Positions 8,781 to 19,530 of a stretch of DNA of 64,000 nucleotides are shown one piece after another; the stretch's first letter is position 1; each line of letters opens with the position of its first letter. This DNA is from Pseudomonas lurida. GTDB taxonomy: Bacteria; Pseudomonadota; Gammaproteobacteria; Pseudomonadales; Pseudomonadaceae. The stretch is taken from contig NZ_PDJB01000001.1 of assembly GCF_002563895.1 (NCBI RefSeq), positions 1,533,501 to 1,597,500 of the forward strand. The letters are read 5' to 3'. Under the pieces are notes generated by a model. That model searched no databases. It was not told the origin of the DNA and saw nothing but the letters and a program-made list of their open reading frames with translations. The translations under genes were made by a program, and so were the position numbers.

Positions 8781-10031
8781 TTACAGCAGGCTTATCGGGT
8801 AACTGACGATCAACCGGTTCTCGTCGAACTCGTTGTTGCTGTAGTCGCGGCGCATGCTGGAATTACGCAGCCTTACCGTGAGGTTTTTCAGGCTGCCGCT
8901 CTGCACGGTATAGCCCAGTTCGCTTTCGCGGCCCCATTCCTTGCCGTCGGTAATGGTGCCGGTATGCACGTTGCTGCCGCTGATATAGCGGTTCATCAGG
9001 GTCAGGCCGGGCACGCCGAGGGCGGCGAAGTTATAGTCGTGGCGCACTTGCCAGGACTTTTCCTCGGCGTTGTCGTAGCTGCTGTTGTAGCTGTCGTTGG
9101 CCAGGGTGCCGCCGCTGGTACCGTTGACGCGCATCCAGGCGCTGTTGCCGGTGAGCTTTTGCAGCCCCACGTAGAAAGTGTTGCCGCCATAGCGGGCGGA
9201 GAACAGGCCGGACCAGGTCTTGTTGTCCAGGTCACCGGCGCGGGCGCTGCCGTCGTCCTTGCCGTAGAAGAAGCCGAGGTTGGCGCCCAGGGTCCAATCG
9301 CCGATGGGCTGGCTGTGGATCAGGTTGACGAACTGCTGGCTGTAGATGTCCTTGAGCTGGGCGTTCCACAGGCCGATCTGGGTGCGTTTGTCGTTGAACG
9401 CGTACTCGCCGCCCTGAAAGTTAAAGCGGTCGGAGGTGAACGCGGTTTTACCGAACATCGACATGTCAGTCATGCTGCTGTCGTCACGCGGGCTGTTGGC
9501 GCGAAATTGTCCGGCATAGAGGGTCAGCCCGTCGATTTCCTTCGAGGTGACCTGCCCGCCGCGCAGGGTTTGTGGCAGGGAGCGGCCATCGTCCGAGCGC
9601 AGGATCGGCAGCACGGGCATCCATTCGCCGACCTTCACTTCGGTCTTGGAAATGCGCGCCTTGAACGCCACTCCCAAACGTCCGAACTCATCCGCAGGGC
9701 GGCCATCACGGTCCAACGGCAACAGTTGGGTGCCGCCGGTGCCGCGCCCGCCATCCAGCTTCAACGCGTACATCCCCAGCACATCCATGCCGAACCCCAC
9801 GGTTCCCTGGGTGAAGCCGGATTTGGCATCGAGGATGAAACTCTGCGTCCACTCCTGCGCACCACCCTGGGTCTTGGTAGGGTTGGTGTAATTGCGGTTG
9901 AAGAAGAAATTGCGCAGGTTGAGGTTGGCGCTGGCGTCTTCCAGAAAGCCGTGTTCTTCGGCGACGGCAGGCAAGGCAAGACTGGCGACAGCGGTTGCCA
10001 GCAGCAGCCGGCGCGGGTGAAAAATGCTCAT
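8781..10031 (-). CDS. OprD-family outer-membrane porin
   Basis: Porin of 416 aa with a signal peptide ending at Ala24 (PAVAEEHGF) and the OprD-type opening EDASANLNLRNFFFNRNY. The rest is alternating amphipathic strands, as in the 18-stranded OprD/OccK barrels that admit small carboxylates or amino acids. The last residue is Leu, not the common Phe. Its closeness to the pca genes suggests, but does not prove, uptake of an aromatic acid such as protocatechuate. An exact AATAACAA Hfq/Crc-type motif lies just upstream of the start. Confidence 0.85.
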   Translation of the reverse strand: MSIFHPRRLLLATAVASLALPAVAEEHGFLEDASANLNLRNFFFNRNYTNPTKTQGGAQEWTQSFILDAKSGFTQGTVGFGMDVLGMYALKLDGGRGTGGTQLLPLDRDGRPADEFGRLGVAFKARISKTEVKVGEWMPVLPILRSDDGRSLPQTLRGGQVTSKEIDGLTLYAGQFRANSPRDDSSMTDMSMFGKTAFTSDRFNFQGGEYAFNDKRTQIGLWNAQLKDIYSQQFVNLIHSQPIGDWTLGANLGFFYGKDDGSARAGDLDNKTWSGLFSARYGGNTFYVGLQKLTGNSAWMRVNGTSGGTLANDSYNSSYDNAEEKSWQVRHDYNFAALGVPGLTLMNRYISGSNVHTGTITDGKEWGRESELGYTVQSGSLKNLTVRLRNSSMRRDYSNNEFDENRLIVSYPISLL

Positions 10032-10044
10032 GGTGTTAGACCTG

Positions 10045-10052
10045 TTGTTATT
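10045..10052 (-). promoter_or_regulatory. Hfq/Crc-type CA motif before the OprD-like porin
   Basis: Read on the minus strand this is AATAACAA, an exact match to the AANAANAA consensus bound by Hfq with Crc in Pseudomonas. It ends 13 bases before the start codon, overlapping the ribosome-binding region, where such sites repress translation under good carbon supply. Confidence 0.45.
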
Positions 10053-10228
10053 GGGTTTATGCAGGTGGCGGCCATGTTGCGGGGCGGTAAGGGGGCGATG
10101 AAAGTGGGGGAGGGCGGGTTGTGGGCGATGATCGAACGTAATCTTGGAGCGCTCAGATTCTGCGTTTCATGCACCTCTTGGCCTGGATGATGATGCAGAT
10201 ACCTTCCGGCATTTTTTGAGCTGCGCAT

Positions 10229-10262
10229 AAAAAAACCGCCCCCTGTCAGGGGGCGGTTTCTG
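10229..10262 (-). terminator. Rho-independent terminator after ttgC
   Basis: The perfect hairpin ACCGCCCCCTG/CAGGGGGCGGT has a T-run on the minus-strand transcript and begins 18 bases beyond the ttgC stop. It ends the ttgABC message. Confidence 0.9.
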
Positions 10263-10277
10263 TTTACTGTTCCACTA

Positions 10278-11735
10278 TCAGAACAACTTCAGGGCCGGCG
10301 CTTCTTCTTTCACCGGCTCGTTCTTCGCGGTCTGCTCGTTCCAGCCACCGCCGAGGGCCTTGTACAGGTTGACCTCGCTGGTCAGCTGCGCAAGGCGGTC
10401 GGTGATCAGCGATTGCTGGGCACTGAACAGCTGGCGCTGGGCATCGAGGAACGTCAGGTTGCTGTCGACGCCGATGCGGTAGCGACGCTCGGCCAGGCGG
10501 TAGTAATCCTGGTTGGCCGCGACGAAGCCACGCTGGGCCTCCAGTTGCTGCTTATAGGTTTCACGCGCGGCGAGGCCGTCGGAGACTTCCTGGAAACCGG
10601 TCTGGATCGCCTTCTCGTAGTTCGCCACGTTGATCTCTTTCTGGATCTTCGAGTAGTCCAGGCTGGCGCGCAGGCTGCCGGCGTTGAAGATCGGGATGTT
10701 GATCTGCGGGGCGAACGACCAGGTGCCAGAGCCGCCTTTGAACAGGCCGCCGAGGTCCGGGCTGAGGGTGCCGGCGTTGGCGGTCAAGCTGATGCTCGGG
10801 AAGAACGCTGCACGGGCTGCGCCGATATTGGCGTTAGCCGCCTTGAGGTTGTACTCGGCCTGCAAGATGTCGGGGCGACGTTGCAGCAGGTCCGACGGCA
10901 ACCCGGCTGGCACTTCGCTGAGCAGGTCATCCGACAGCGGCTTGCTGGCGATATTCGCCGGCAGGCCGGTGCCCAGCAGCAGGGTCAGGCTGTTTTCGTC
11001 CTGGGCGACCTGGCGTGTATACCGGGCAAGTTGCACACGGGCGTTTTCCACCGAAGTACGTGCCTGGCTCAGGTCGAGGGCCGAGGCCACGCCGACTTCG
11101 TTGCTGCGCGAGGTGAGCTTGAAGCTCTGCTCGAACGCGCCCAGGGTGTCCTGGGTCAGCTTGAGCAGTTCCTTGTCGGCTTGCCAGGTCAGGTAGGCAT
11201 TGGCCACGCTGGCCACCAGGCTGATCTGGGTGCTGCGGCGTGCTTCTTCAGTAGCGAAGTACTGCTGCAACGCTTCTTCGCTCAGGCTGCGCACGCGGCC
11301 GAACAGGTCCAGCTCATAGGAACTGATCCCGAGGGTGGCCGAGTACTGGCTGGTGATGTTCGCTTCGCCGGTCTGCGACGCACGGGCCGGCACACGCTGG
11401 CGGCTACCGCTGCCATTGGCCGATACGGCCGGGAACAGGTCGGCACGCTGGATACGGTACTGCGCGGCATACGCGTCGATGTTCAGGGCCGCGACGCGCA
11501 GGTCACGGTTGTTCACCAGCGCGGTCTGGATCAGCTGTTGCAGGGCAGGGTCATGGAAAAACTGCTTCCAGCCCTGCTCGGCAGCTGCCTGGTTCGGCGC
11601 CTGGGCCGACGAATACGCCGGCCCCTGCGGGAACTGTGCGGCCACCGGCGCTTCGGGGCGCTGATAGTCAGGTATCAGCGAGCAGCCACTGAGCACGAAG
11701 GCCGTGACGGCTAGGGAAAGTAGCGACTTGCTCAT
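10278..11735 (-). CDS. ttgC: Outer-membrane efflux channel of the TtgABC (MexAB-OprM type) pump
   Basis: Outer-membrane factor (485 aa) with a lipoprotein signal (LSGC, Cys18) and the OprM-type N-terminus [17 protein letters not shown]. Two TolC-type repeats follow, with long helical stretches that form the periplasmic tunnel. It overlaps ttgB by four bases (ATGA), so pump and channel are translated together. Names used for this protein in different pseudomonads include TtgC, EmhC and OprM; the TtgR-type repressor and operator favour the TtgABC nomenclature. The strong terminator behind it closes the operon. Confidence 0.93.
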   Translation of the reverse strand: MSKSLLSLAVTAFVLSGCSLIPDYQRPEAPVAAQFPQGPAYSSAQAPNQAAAEQGWKQFFHDPALQQLIQTALVNNRDLRVAALNIDAYAAQYRIQRADLFPAVSANGSGSRQRVPARASQTGEANITSQYSATLGISSYELDLFGRVRSLSEEALQQYFATEEARRSTQISLVASVANAYLTWQADKELLKLTQDTLGAFEQSFKLTSRSNEVGVASALDLSQARTSVENARVQLARYTRQVAQDENSLTLLLGTGLPANIASKPLSDDLLSEVPAGLPSDLLQRRPDILQAEYNLKAANANIGAARAAFFPSISLTANAGTLSPDLGGLFKGGSGTWSFAPQINIPIFNAGSLRASLDYSKIQKEINVANYEKAIQTGFQEVSDGLAARETYKQQLEAQRGFVAANQDYYRLAERRYRIGVDSNLTFLDAQRQLFSAQQSLITDRLAQLTSEVNLYKALGGGWNEQTAKNEPVKEEAPALKLF

Positions 11736-14700
11736 TGGCCAGCCTCTTTAGGAGTTTGCTTGGTTTCTTTCGGTTTACGGTCGCCGATGGCGGACACGGT
11801 TGCGAAGAACAACGGTACCCAGAAGATCGCCAACACAGTGGCCGTGATCATACCGCCAATTACGCCGGTACCGATCGCGTGCTGGCTGCCCGAGCCAGCG
11901 CCCGAGGAGATGGCCAGCGGCAATACGCCAAGGACGAACGCCATGGAGGTCATGATGATCGGCCGCAGACGCATCCGCGAGGCCTCGATGGCTGCCTCGA
12001 CGATGCCTTTGCCTTGTTCGTGGAGCTCTTTGGCAAACTCTACGATCAAGATGGCGTTCTTCGCTGCCAGGCCCACCGTCACCAGCAAGCCCACCTGGAA
12101 GAACACGTCGTTGGACAACCCGCGCATGCTGGTCGCCATCAACGCACCCACGACCCCGAGAGGGACTACCAGGATGACTGCGATCGGGATCGACCAGCTT
12201 TCGTACAGTGCCGCGAGGCACAGGAACACGACCAGCAGCGACAGAGCGTACAGCGCAGGCGCCTGGGAGCCGGACAGGCGTTCTTCATACGACAGTCCGG
12301 TCCACGCATAGCCAATACCCGCGGGCAGTTGCTTGGCGATACGCTCGACTTCGGCCATGGCGTCACCGGTACTGTAGCCCGGCGCCGGGGTGCCGAGGAT
12401 CTCCATCGCCGCTACACCGTTGTAGCGCGAGAGTTTCGGCGAACCGAAGATCCACTTGCCCGAAGCGATGGCAGACAACGGCACCATTTTCCCGGAGTCG
12501 CTGCGCACGAACCATTTGTTCAGGTCTTCAGGGGACATGCGGCTCGCGGCGTCACCTTGCACGTACACCTTCTTCACCCGACCGCGGTCGATGAAGTCGT
12601 TGACGTAGCTGCCACCCAGGGCAATCGCCAGGGTCTGGTTGATGTTCGACAGGGTGATGCCCTGGGCGCTGGCCTTCTCGTCGTCGACGGTGAGCTCGTA
12701 CTGCGGCTCATCGTTCACGCCGTTGGGGCGCACACCTGCCAGGATCTTGCTTTGTGCTGCCATGCCGAGGAACTGGTTTCGTGCAGCCATCAATTTTTCA
12801 TGGCCTACACCGCCCTGGTCTTGCAGGAACACGTCGAAGCCGGTGGCGTTACCCAGTTCCAGTACAGACGGCGGCACGATGGCAAATACCATGGCGTCCT
12901 TGAATGTCTGCATGAAGTAGCCCTGGGCGCGCTTGGCGATCTCGAACACCGAGTTGGAGGCGTCACGCTCGTCCCACGGCTTGAGCATCACAAATGCCAG
13001 GCCCGAGCTCTGGCCACGACCGGCGAAGTTGAAGCCGTTTACGGTAAACACCGATTTCACGCCTTTGCCTTCGCCAGGCTCGCCTTCCTTGTCGTTGAGC
13101 AGGAAGGCGCGCATATCGTCGATGACTTTCTGGGTGCGTTCAGCCGAAGAACCGACCGGTGTCTGCACCTGGGCAAAAATCACACCTTGGTCTTCGTCGG
13201 GCAGGAACGCAGCAGGGATGCGCATGAACAGCCAGATCATGCCGGCGAAGATCAGGACGTACACCAGGAACGCCGGGATCTTGTGCTTGATCATGTTGCC
13301 CACGCCACGCTCGTAGCTCAGTACGCCACGGTCGAAGGTGCGGTTGAACCAGCCGAAGAAACCGCGCTTGGGTTGGCCGTGTTTTTCCGGATCGATTGGC
13401 TTGAGCATGGTGGCGCACAAGGCCGGGGTGAAGATCAGGGCAACCAGTACCGACAGCGCCATGGCCGAAACGATGGTGATGGAGAACTGCTTGTAGATCA
13501 CGCCGGTGGAGCCGCCGAAGAAGGCCATCGGCAACAGTACGGCCGACAGAACCAGGGCGATACCTACCAGGGCGCCCTGGATCTGGCCCATGGATTTGAC
13601 CGTCGCCTCTTTCGGCGACAGGTGCTCCTCGGCCATTACCCGCTCGACGTTTTCCACCACGACGATGGCGTCATCCACCAGCAAGCCGATGGCCAGGATC
13701 ATGCCGAACATGGTCAGGGTGTTGATGGTGAAACCGAACGCGGCCAGGATCCCGAAGGTCCCCAGCAGTACCACCGGTACGGTCATGGTGGTGATGATGG
13801 TGGCGCGGAAGTTCTGCAGGAACAGGAACATCACCAGGAACACCAGCACGATCGCTTCTACCAGCGTGTCGACTACACCGGAGATCGATTCAGTCACGAC
13901 CGGGGTAGTGTCATACGGCACCACCGCCTTCATGCCAGGCGGGAAGAACGGTTCGAGCGAGGCGACGGTGGCACGGATGGCCTTGCCGGTGTCCAGGGCG
14001 TTCGCGCCCGAGGCCAGCTTGATCGCCATGCCGGAAGCAGGCTTGCCGTTGAACTGCGCACTGATGCTGTAGTTCTGGCCACCCAGTTCGATGCGAGCGA
14101 CGTCACGCAGGCGAACCTGGGAGCCGTCGGCATTGACCTTCATCAGGATGTTGCCGAATTGCTCAGCCGTCTGCAGGCGCGTCTTGCCGATGATGGTTGC
14201 GTTCAACTGGTTGCCGGGCAAGGCGGGCAGGCCGCCCAACTGACCAGTGGCCACCTGTACGTTCTGGGCCGAGATGGCGGTGCTGACGTCGACCGGGGTC
14301 AACTGGTAGTTATTCAGCTTGGCCGGGTCGAGCCAGATACGCATGGCGTACTGCGAACCGAACACCTGGAAGTCACCGACACCCGCAGTACGCGAGATCG
14401 GGTCCTGGATGTTGGACACGATGTAGTTGGACAGGTCGTCCTTGGTCATGCTGCCGTCTTCCGACACCAGACCGATCACCATCAGGAAGTTCTTCACCGA
14501 CTTGGTCACGCGGATACCCTGCTGCTGCACTTCTTGCGGCAGCAGTGGCGTCGCCAGGTTCAGCTTGTTCTGCACTTGAACCTGGGCGATGTCCGGGTTG
14601 GTACCCTGGTTGAACGTCGCGGTGATGGTCATGCTGCCGTCGGAGTTACTGTCCGAGGCGACATAACGCAGGTTGTCGATACCGTTGAGCTGTTGCTCGA

Positions 14701-14893
14701 TGACCTGCACCACGGTGTCCTGCACGGTTTGTGCGGACGCGCCTGGGTAGGTCACCTGGATGTCGATGGCGGTCGGCGCGATGGCCGGGTATTGGTTGAT
14801 GGGCAACTTCAGGATCGACAGTGCCCCGACCAGCATGATCACCAGGGCAATTACCCAGGCAAAAATGGGACGGTCGATAAAAAATTTCGACAT
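11732..14893 (-). CDS. ttgB: RND multidrug efflux transporter, inner-membrane pump
   Basis: Proton-driven RND pump of 1053 aa, the length of AcrB/MexB/TtgB, that exports antibiotics and solvents from the inner membrane and periplasm. It starts with the family sequence [20 protein letters not shown]. The proton-relay pair Asp407-Asp408 lies in [13 protein letters not shown], and two large periplasmic domains separate the twelve membrane helices. It starts 3 bases after the ttgA stop and overlaps ttgC. I see no disruption. Another RND pump of the same class cannot be excluded by sequence alone, but the operator supports TtgB. Confidence 0.94.
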   Translation of the reverse strand: MSKFFIDRPIFAWVIALVIMLVGALSILKLPINQYPAIAPTAIDIQVTYPGASAQTVQDTVVQVIEQQLNGIDNLRYVASDSNSDGSMTITATFNQGTNPDIAQVQVQNKLNLATPLLPQEVQQQGIRVTKSVKNFLMVIGLVSEDGSMTKDDLSNYIVSNIQDPISRTAGVGDFQVFGSQYAMRIWLDPAKLNNYQLTPVDVSTAISAQNVQVATGQLGGLPALPGNQLNATIIGKTRLQTAEQFGNILMKVNADGSQVRLRDVARIELGGQNYSISAQFNGKPASGMAIKLASGANALDTGKAIRATVASLEPFFPPGMKAVVPYDTTPVVTESISGVVDTLVEAIVLVFLVMFLFLQNFRATIITTMTVPVVLLGTFGILAAFGFTINTLTMFGMILAIGLLVDDAIVVVENVERVMAEEHLSPKEATVKSMGQIQGALVGIALVLSAVLLPMAFFGGSTGVIYKQFSITIVSAMALSVLVALIFTPALCATMLKPIDPEKHGQPKRGFFGWFNRTFDRGVLSYERGVGNMIKHKIPAFLVYVLIFAGMIWLFMRIPAAFLPDEDQGVIFAQVQTPVGSSAERTQKVIDDMRAFLLNDKEGEPGEGKGVKSVFTVNGFNFAGRGQSSGLAFVMLKPWDERDASNSVFEIAKRAQGYFMQTFKDAMVFAIVPPSVLELGNATGFDVFLQDQGGVGHEKLMAARNQFLGMAAQSKILAGVRPNGVNDEPQYELTVDDEKASAQGITLSNINQTLAIALGGSYVNDFIDRGRVKKVYVQGDAASRMSPEDLNKWFVRSDSGKMVPLSAIASGKWIFGSPKLSRYNGVAAMEILGTPAPGYSTGDAMAEVERIAKQLPAGIGYAWTGLSYEERLSGSQAPALYALSLLVVFLCLAALYESWSIPIAVILVVPLGVVGALMATSMRGLSNDVFFQVGLLVTVGLAAKNAILIVEFAKELHEQGKGIVEAAIEASRMRLRPIIMTSMAFVLGVLPLAISSGAGSGSQHAIGTGVIGGMITATVLAIFWVPLFFATVSAIGDRKPKETKQTPKEAGQ

Positions 14894-14896
14894 GGG

Positions 14897-16045
14897 TTAC
14901 TCCCCCTGGCCAGCAGCGGCAGCAGGAGCTGGAGCAGAACCGGCAGGCTTGGCGTTGTCGGCGTCCTTGACCTTGACTTCGATGCCCGGCTTGACGTACT
15001 GCAAGCCTTCTGTGATCACACGGTCGCCAGCGTCCAGGCCTTTTTCCACCAGCCAATAGGCGCCGGCGGTGCGGTTGGCAACCAGTACGCGTTGCTCGAC
15101 CTTGTTGTCCTTATTCACCACCAACGCAGTCGGGATGCCCTTGAGGTCGCGGGTCACGCCTTGTTGTGGTGCCAGGATGGCCTTGCTGTTCACGCCAGCT
15201 TGTAGCTGGGCGTGCACGAACATGCCCGGCAGCAGGGTGTGGTCAGGGTTGGGGAACACGGCGCGCAGGGTCACGGAACCGGTGGTCTGGTCAACCGACA
15301 CTTCGGAGAACTCCAGCTTGCCTTCCTGGCCGTAGTCGCTGCCATCTTCCAGGGTCAGCTTGACCTTGGCGGCATTGGCGCCGGCTTTTTGCAACTGGCC
15401 GCTTTCCAGGTCGCGGCGCAGTTTCAGCATTTCAGCCGAGGACTGCGTGACGTCGACGTAGATCGGGTCCAGTTGCTGGATCACGGCCATGGAATCGGCC
15501 TGGCCGTTGCTGACCAGCGCGCCTTCGGTCACTGAAGAACGGCCGATACGCCCGGAGATCGGCGCGTACACCTTGGTGTAGCGCACATTGATCTGGGCGG
15601 TTTGAACGTTTGCTTCGGCGGTCATGCGGTTGGCGACCGCGGTGTCGTATTCCTGGCGGCTGACGGCCTGCTCATCGACCAACTGCTTGTAGCGATCAGA
15701 GATGGACTTGGTCTGGGTCAGGCTGGCCTGTGCGCTTTTCAGGGTGGCTTCATACACCGACGGGTCGATCTGGTAGAGCTGTTGCCCTTCCTTCACGTCC
15801 GCGCCTTCCTTGAACAGGCGCTTGAGGATGATGCCGTTGACCTGTGGGCGAACTTCCGCGATGCGGTAGGCGGTGGTGCGGCCTGGCAGCTCGGACGTCA
15901 GGGTATAGGCTTGCGGTTGAAGGGTGACCACGCCGACCTGAGGGGTTTGAGCGGGCGGAGCCGCTTCTTCCTTTTTACATCCGCTGAGCAGCGATGCCAG
16001 GGCGACGGCAGTGACCAGAGCGGTAACAGCTGGCTTAAGTTGCAT
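14897..16045 (-). CDS. ttgA: Periplasmic adaptor (membrane fusion) protein of the RND pump
   Basis: Adaptor lipoprotein of 382 aa that links TtgB to TtgC. The signal peptide ends in LLSGC (Cys19). A lipoyl-type half motif (VRPQVNGIILKRLFKEG), a central coiled coil (about 95-165) and beta-barrel segments follow, and the C-terminal tail is low-complexity Ala/Pro. An in-frame ATG exists at 16105, but the ATG at 16045 has a ribosome site (GAGGATC) and starts exactly at a signal peptide. The promoter and TtgR operator lie about 90-120 bases upstream. Confidence 0.93.
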   Translation of the reverse strand: MQLKPAVTALVTAVALASLLSGCKKEEAAPPAQTPQVGVVTLQPQAYTLTSELPGRTTAYRIAEVRPQVNGIILKRLFKEGADVKEGQQLYQIDPSVYEATLKSAQASLTQTKSISDRYKQLVDEQAVSRQEYDTAVANRMTAEANVQTAQINVRYTKVYAPISGRIGRSSVTEGALVSNGQADSMAVIQQLDPIYVDVTQSSAEMLKLRRDLESGQLQKAGANAAKVKLTLEDGSDYGQEGKLEFSEVSVDQTTGSVTLRAVFPNPDHTLLPGMFVHAQLQAGVNSKAILAPQQGVTRDLKGIPTALVVNKDNKVEQRVLVANRTAGAYWLVEKGLDAGDRVITEGLQYVKPGIEVKVKDADNAKPAGSAPAPAAAAGQGE

Positions 16046-16134
16046 GAAGATCCTCGGGTCAGGCGCGCAGGGTGCGCACAAGAAGTGTGGAAGGGTAAAA
16101 AACAAGCTGTGAGTGGATAAGTAGCTTGCTACGC

Positions 16135-16166
16135 AATATACTTACGTTCATGGTTGTTTGTAAACT
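16135..16166. promoter_or_regulatory. TtgR operator overlapping the ttgABC promoter
   Basis: On the minus strand TTTACA (16164-16159) and TATATT (16140-16135) are 18 bases apart, a good promoter for ttgABC. The stretch between and around them (TTACAAACAACCATGAACG, then TAAG) is, as I remember it, almost identical to the P. putida operator bound by TtgR, including the interrupted TTAC...GTAA palindrome. Repressor binding would block this promoter and act on ttgR as well. Confidence 0.88.
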
Positions 16167-16331
16167 CTTGACAGGCTTCGCGCAATGTTGACAAAGCAAC
16201 GCCCAAAGCCTCGATTTTAGTACGTTCGGCCCCCATGACGGTGTCGTCCCACAATTATTCAGATGATCGTCAGCAGCTATTAATTCTGCGTTAACGAAAG
16301 TCCCCAGTATCCTGATTGAGGTTTTACTGCC

Positions 16332-16964
16332 ATGGTTCGTCGCACCAAAGAGGAAGCTCAGGAAACGCGCAGCCAGATTCTCGAAGCCGCCGAGCAGGCC
16401 TTTTATGAGCGCGGCGTTGCGCGGACCACGCTGGCGGATATCGCCGCGCTGGCCGGTGTGACGCGGGGTGCTATCTACTGGCATTTCAGCAATAAGTCCG
16501 ATCTGCTGCAGGCGCTGCTCGACACCCTGCACGAGCCGCTGGACGAATTGGCCAGGGCCAGTGAAAGCGAGGATGAACTCGACCCGCTGGGCTGCATGCG
16601 CAAGCTGTTGATTCATTTGTTCCATCAAGTGGCCCTGGACCCGAAAACCCGACGCATCAACGAGATCTTGTTCCATAAGTGCGAATTCACCGATGAAATG
16701 TGCGACATGCGCCGCCAGCGGCAGACCCACAGCCTGGAATGCAACCTTCGCATCAGCCTGACACTGCGTAATGCGGTCCATCGCGGGCAACTTCCGGAAA
16801 ATCTCGATACTACCCGTGGCGCGGTGTGCATCCACGCCTATATCAACGGTCTGATCGGCCAGTGGCTGCTGGTGCCCGACAGCTTCCAGCTGCATCAGGA
16901 GGCTGAGCGTTGGGTGGATGCCGGCCTGGACTTGCTGCGCTGGAGCCCGAGCCTGCGCAATTAA
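16332..16964 (+). CDS. ttgR: TetR-family repressor of the efflux operon
   Basis: Repressor of 210 aa with an N-terminal TetR helix-turn-helix ([20 protein letters not shown], about 35-54) and an all-helical ligand-binding domain. The first 50 residues and the [20 protein letters not shown] block match P. putida TtgR closely. TtgR binds antibiotics, flavonoids and other aromatics and then releases the ttg operator. The gene is divergent from ttgABC with the shared operator between. AcrR, MexR-like NalC and EmhR are related alternatives; EmhR is the P. fluorescens name for the same protein. Confidence 0.93.
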   Translation: MVRRTKEEAQETRSQILEAAEQAFYERGVARTTLADIAALAGVTRGAIYWHFSNKSDLLQALLDTLHEPLDELARASESEDELDPLGCMRKLLIHLFHQVALDPKTRRINEILFHKCEFTDEMCDMRRQRQTHSLECNLRISLTLRNAVHRGQLPENLDTTRGAVCIHAYINGLIGQWLLVPDSFQLHQEAERWVDAGLDLLRWSPSLRN

Positions 16965-17214
16965 GACAAAATGCGTAATTGCATCAGGTTGTGTCAACAG
17001 TAAAGCCCAAGGACCGTCAATCGTCCTTTCGCCTGATTGGTGGGGTGACTTTATATACGGGCTGGCGGGCGGTTGATAGGTAGCCGCCTAAGTATTTTGT
17101 ACTGAATTTGTTGCAAGGCAGTGAAGGAATGTTTCCGACAGCCACGCACATTCAGCTGGGGGACCCAGCAAGCCCGCTCCCCCGTTGGATCCCTGGTGTA
17201 TTCCAGCGCGCAGC
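16965..17214. other. Gap between ttgR and the xenB terminator
   Basis: No credible gene or RNA is seen here. The ttgR end is followed by AT-rich sequence and then by a degenerate REP-like remnant near 17155-17182 (AGCAAGCCCGCTCCC). The strong hairpin beginning at 17215 closes the region. Confidence 0.5.
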
Positions 17215-17248
17215 AAAAAGCCCCGGTTTTTGACAACCGGGGCTTTTT
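17215..17248. terminator. Bidirectional rho-independent terminator
   Basis: AAAAAGCCCCGGTT and its exact complement AACCGGGGCTTTTT enclose a six-base loop, giving A- and T-runs on both sides. It lies 18 bases beyond the xenB stop on the minus strand and downstream of ttgR on the plus strand, so it can end both transcripts. Confidence 0.92.
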
Positions 17249-17265
17249 CGTTTCAGCACGTTACA

Positions 17266-18321
17266 TTACAGCGCCAGCGTCGGGTAGTCGATGTAGCCGA
17301 CCGGGCCTTTGCTGTAGAAGGTGTCCGGGCGCGGTTCGTTCAGCGGCGCATCGGCCTTCAAACGAGCCGGCAAATCCGGGTTTGCAATGAACGGCACACC
17401 CCAGGCCACGGCGTCGGCTTTGCCTTCGGCCAGCCAGGCGTTGGCGCTGTCCTTGGTGAAGCGTTCGTTGGCGATGTACGCGCCGCCGAATGCCTTTTTC
17501 AGTTGTGGGCCGAGGCTGTCGGCGCCTTCTTTTTCACGGGAGCAAATGAAGGCGATACCACGTTTGCCCAGTTCGCTGGCGACGTAGGTGAAGGTTTGCG
17601 CAAGGTTGTCGTCGCCCATGTCATGGGAGTCGGCGCGTGGCGCCAGGTGCACGCCCACACGGCCGGCGCCCCAGACTTCGATGGCCGCGTCGGTCACTTC
17701 CAGCAGCAGGCGCGCACGGTTTTCCAGGGAGCCGCCGTAGTGGTCAGTGCGCTGGTTGGTGCTGCTCTGCAGGAACTGGTCGAGCAGGTAACCGTTGGCA
17801 CCGTGGATTTCCACGCCGTCGAAACCGGCGGCCTTGGCGTTCTCGGCACCGGTGCGGTAGGCGTCGACGATGTCGGCGATTTCAGCGGTTTCCAGGGCGC
17901 GTGGGGTTGGGTAGTCGGCCAGCGGGCGGACCAGGCTGACGTGGCCTTTAGGCTGGATCGCACTCGGTGCCACCGGGGTTTCGCCGTTCAGGTACGACTC
18001 GTGGGAGATACGCCCAACGTGCCACAGTTGCAGGAAGATCTTGCCGCCCGCGCCATGCACCGCCTTGGTGACGTTGGCCCAGCCGCGTACCTGGTCGTTG
18101 GACCAGATGCCCGGCGTGTCCGGGTAACCCACGCCCAGCGGCGTCACGGAGGTGGCTTCGCTGAGGATCAGCCCGGCGGAAGCGCGTTGCACATAATATT
18201 CGGCCATCAGCGCGTTGGGCACGCGACCGGCGTCGGCACGGCAGCGGGTCAGCGGCGCCATGATGATGCGGTTCGACAGTTCCAGGTCGCCCAGTTTGAT
18301 TGGATCGAAAATAGTCGTCAT
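17266..18321 (-). CDS. xenB: Old yellow enzyme family NAD(P)H:flavin oxidoreductase, XenB-like
   Basis: FMN-dependent ene-reductase of 351 aa. It reduces activated C=C bonds and nitro or nitrate-ester compounds; the sequence resembles xenobiotic reductase B of P. fluorescens. Visible elements are SNRIIMAPLTRCRA near the N-terminus (flavin binding), the substrate-binding pair His173/Asn176 in EIHGANGYLLDQFL with Tyr178, and RTDHYGGSLENR. The frame is open back to 18627, but the ATG at 18321 begins the typical MTTIFDPIKLG N-terminus. It is the last gene of an operon with an MFS exporter and an ArsR-type regulator. NemA is the functional relative in E. coli. Confidence 0.88.
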   Translation of the reverse strand: MTTIFDPIKLGDLELSNRIIMAPLTRCRADAGRVPNALMAEYYVQRASAGLILSEATSVTPLGVGYPDTPGIWSNDQVRGWANVTKAVHGAGGKIFLQLWHVGRISHESYLNGETPVAPSAIQPKGHVSLVRPLADYPTPRALETAEIADIVDAYRTGAENAKAAGFDGVEIHGANGYLLDQFLQSSTNQRTDHYGGSLENRARLLLEVTDAAIEVWGAGRVGVHLAPRADSHDMGDDNLAQTFTYVASELGKRGIAFICSREKEGADSLGPQLKKAFGGAYIANERFTKDSANAWLAEGKADAVAWGVPFIANPDLPARLKADAPLNEPRPDTFYSKGPVGYIDYPTLAL

Positions 18322-18350
18322 GGGGAAAGCACCTTTGTCTTTGAAGTGGA

Positions 18351-19517
18351 TCAGTTGGTCGCGGGGGCCAGGTCGGCATCGCCGCTCTGACGGAAAGTAA
18401 TCAAGGTCACCAGCAGCGCGAGGATCGCCAGGGCCGCGGCGGCCAATGGCACGCTGGTCAGGCCGAAACCGTGGGCGATCACGCTGCCGCCGACCCAGGC
18501 GCCGAGGGCGTTGCCGATGTTGAAGGCACCGATGTTCAGGGTGGAGACCAGGTTGGGTGCAGCCTTGCCGAAGGTCACCACGTTGATCTGCAACGCCGGG
18601 ACCGCGGCAAACGAGGCGGTGGCCCACAGGAACAGGGTGATCTCGGTCGGGATCACGGCAATGCTGGTCCAGGTCAGTGCCGTGGAGACCACGGCCATGC
18701 TGATGAACACGCCGATCAGCGTGGCTGCCAGACGCTTGTCCGCCAGCTTGCCGCCGATGATGTTGCCGACGGTGAGGCCCAGGCCGATCAACAGCAGGGT
18801 CCAGGTCACGCCCTTGGGCGACACGCCGGTGACATCGCCGAGCAGCGGCGCGACGTAGGTGAAGAGGGTGAACATGGACGCGGCAAACAGCGCGGTCATG
18901 GTCAGCGACAACCAGATGCCGGCACCCTTGAGGGCCGCCAGTTCGGCACGCATGTCGAGTTTCTCTTCATCACGCTTGGCGGGCAGGAAGCGGATCAGGC
19001 CGATCAACGCCACCACGCCAATCACCGTCACCGCCCAGAACGTCGAGCGCCAGCCGGCTTCCTGGCCCAGTGCGGTACCCAGCGGTACGCCGAGCACGTT
19101 GGCCAGGGTCAGTCCGGTAAACATCAGGGCCACGGCCGAAGCCCGCTTGTTGGCCGGCACCAGGTTGGCGGCTACCACCGAACCAATCCCAAAGAACGCA
19201 CCGTGGCACAGCGCGGTGACGACACGGGCAAACATCAGCACGTTGTAGTCACTGGCCAGGGCACAGAGCAGGTTGCCGATAATGAAGATGCCCATCAGCG
19301 CTACCAGGGCCGCCTTGCGTGGCAGCTTGGCGGTGGCCAGTGCCATGAAGGGAGCACCGATGGCCACGCCCAGGGCGTAGCCGGTGACCAGCCAGCCGGC
19401 GCCGGGAATCGACACGCCCAGGTCCGCCGCCACATCGGGCAGCAAGCCCATGATGACGAACTCGGTGGTGCCGATGGCGAAGGCGCTAAGAGCCAGTATG
19501 AGTAGCGAGAGGGGCAT
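18351..19517 (-). CDS. MFS (DHA1) exporter, AraJ-like
   Basis: Inner-membrane drug:H+ antiporter type protein of 388 aa with twelve hydrophobic segments and the typical opening LALSAFAIGTTEFVIMGLLPDVAADLGVS (only part conserved elsewhere). Sugar-efflux and chloramphenicol-efflux transporters share this subfamily, so the substrate cannot be named. It lies 13 bases after the ArsR-type regulator gene and 29 bases before xenB, all on the minus strand. The context suggests export of the same reactive compound that XenB reduces. Confidence 0.82.
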   Translation of the reverse strand: MPLSLLILALSAFAIGTTEFVIMGLLPDVAADLGVSIPGAGWLVTGYALGVAIGAPFMALATAKLPRKAALVALMGIFIIGNLLCALASDYNVLMFARVVTALCHGAFFGIGSVVAANLVPANKRASAVALMFTGLTLANVLGVPLGTALGQEAGWRSTFWAVTVIGVVALIGLIRFLPAKRDEEKLDMRAELAALKGAGIWLSLTMTALFAASMFTLFTYVAPLLGDVTGVSPKGVTWTLLLIGLGLTVGNIIGGKLADKRLAATLIGVFISMAVVSTALTWTSIAVIPTEITLFLWATASFAAVPALQINVVTFGKAAPNLVSTLNIGAFNIGNALGAWVGGSVIAHGFGLTSVPLAAAALAILALLVTLITFRQSGDADLAPATN

Positions 19518-19530
19518 TATCGTTTCCTTG

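Noticed and set aside
11735..15205. Very long open frame (1156 codons) on the plus strand
   Set aside because: It is antisense to ttgB and ttgA, has a His/Gln/Arg-rich low-similarity composition and no ribosome site. Such shadows arise from the codon bias of GC-rich genes.
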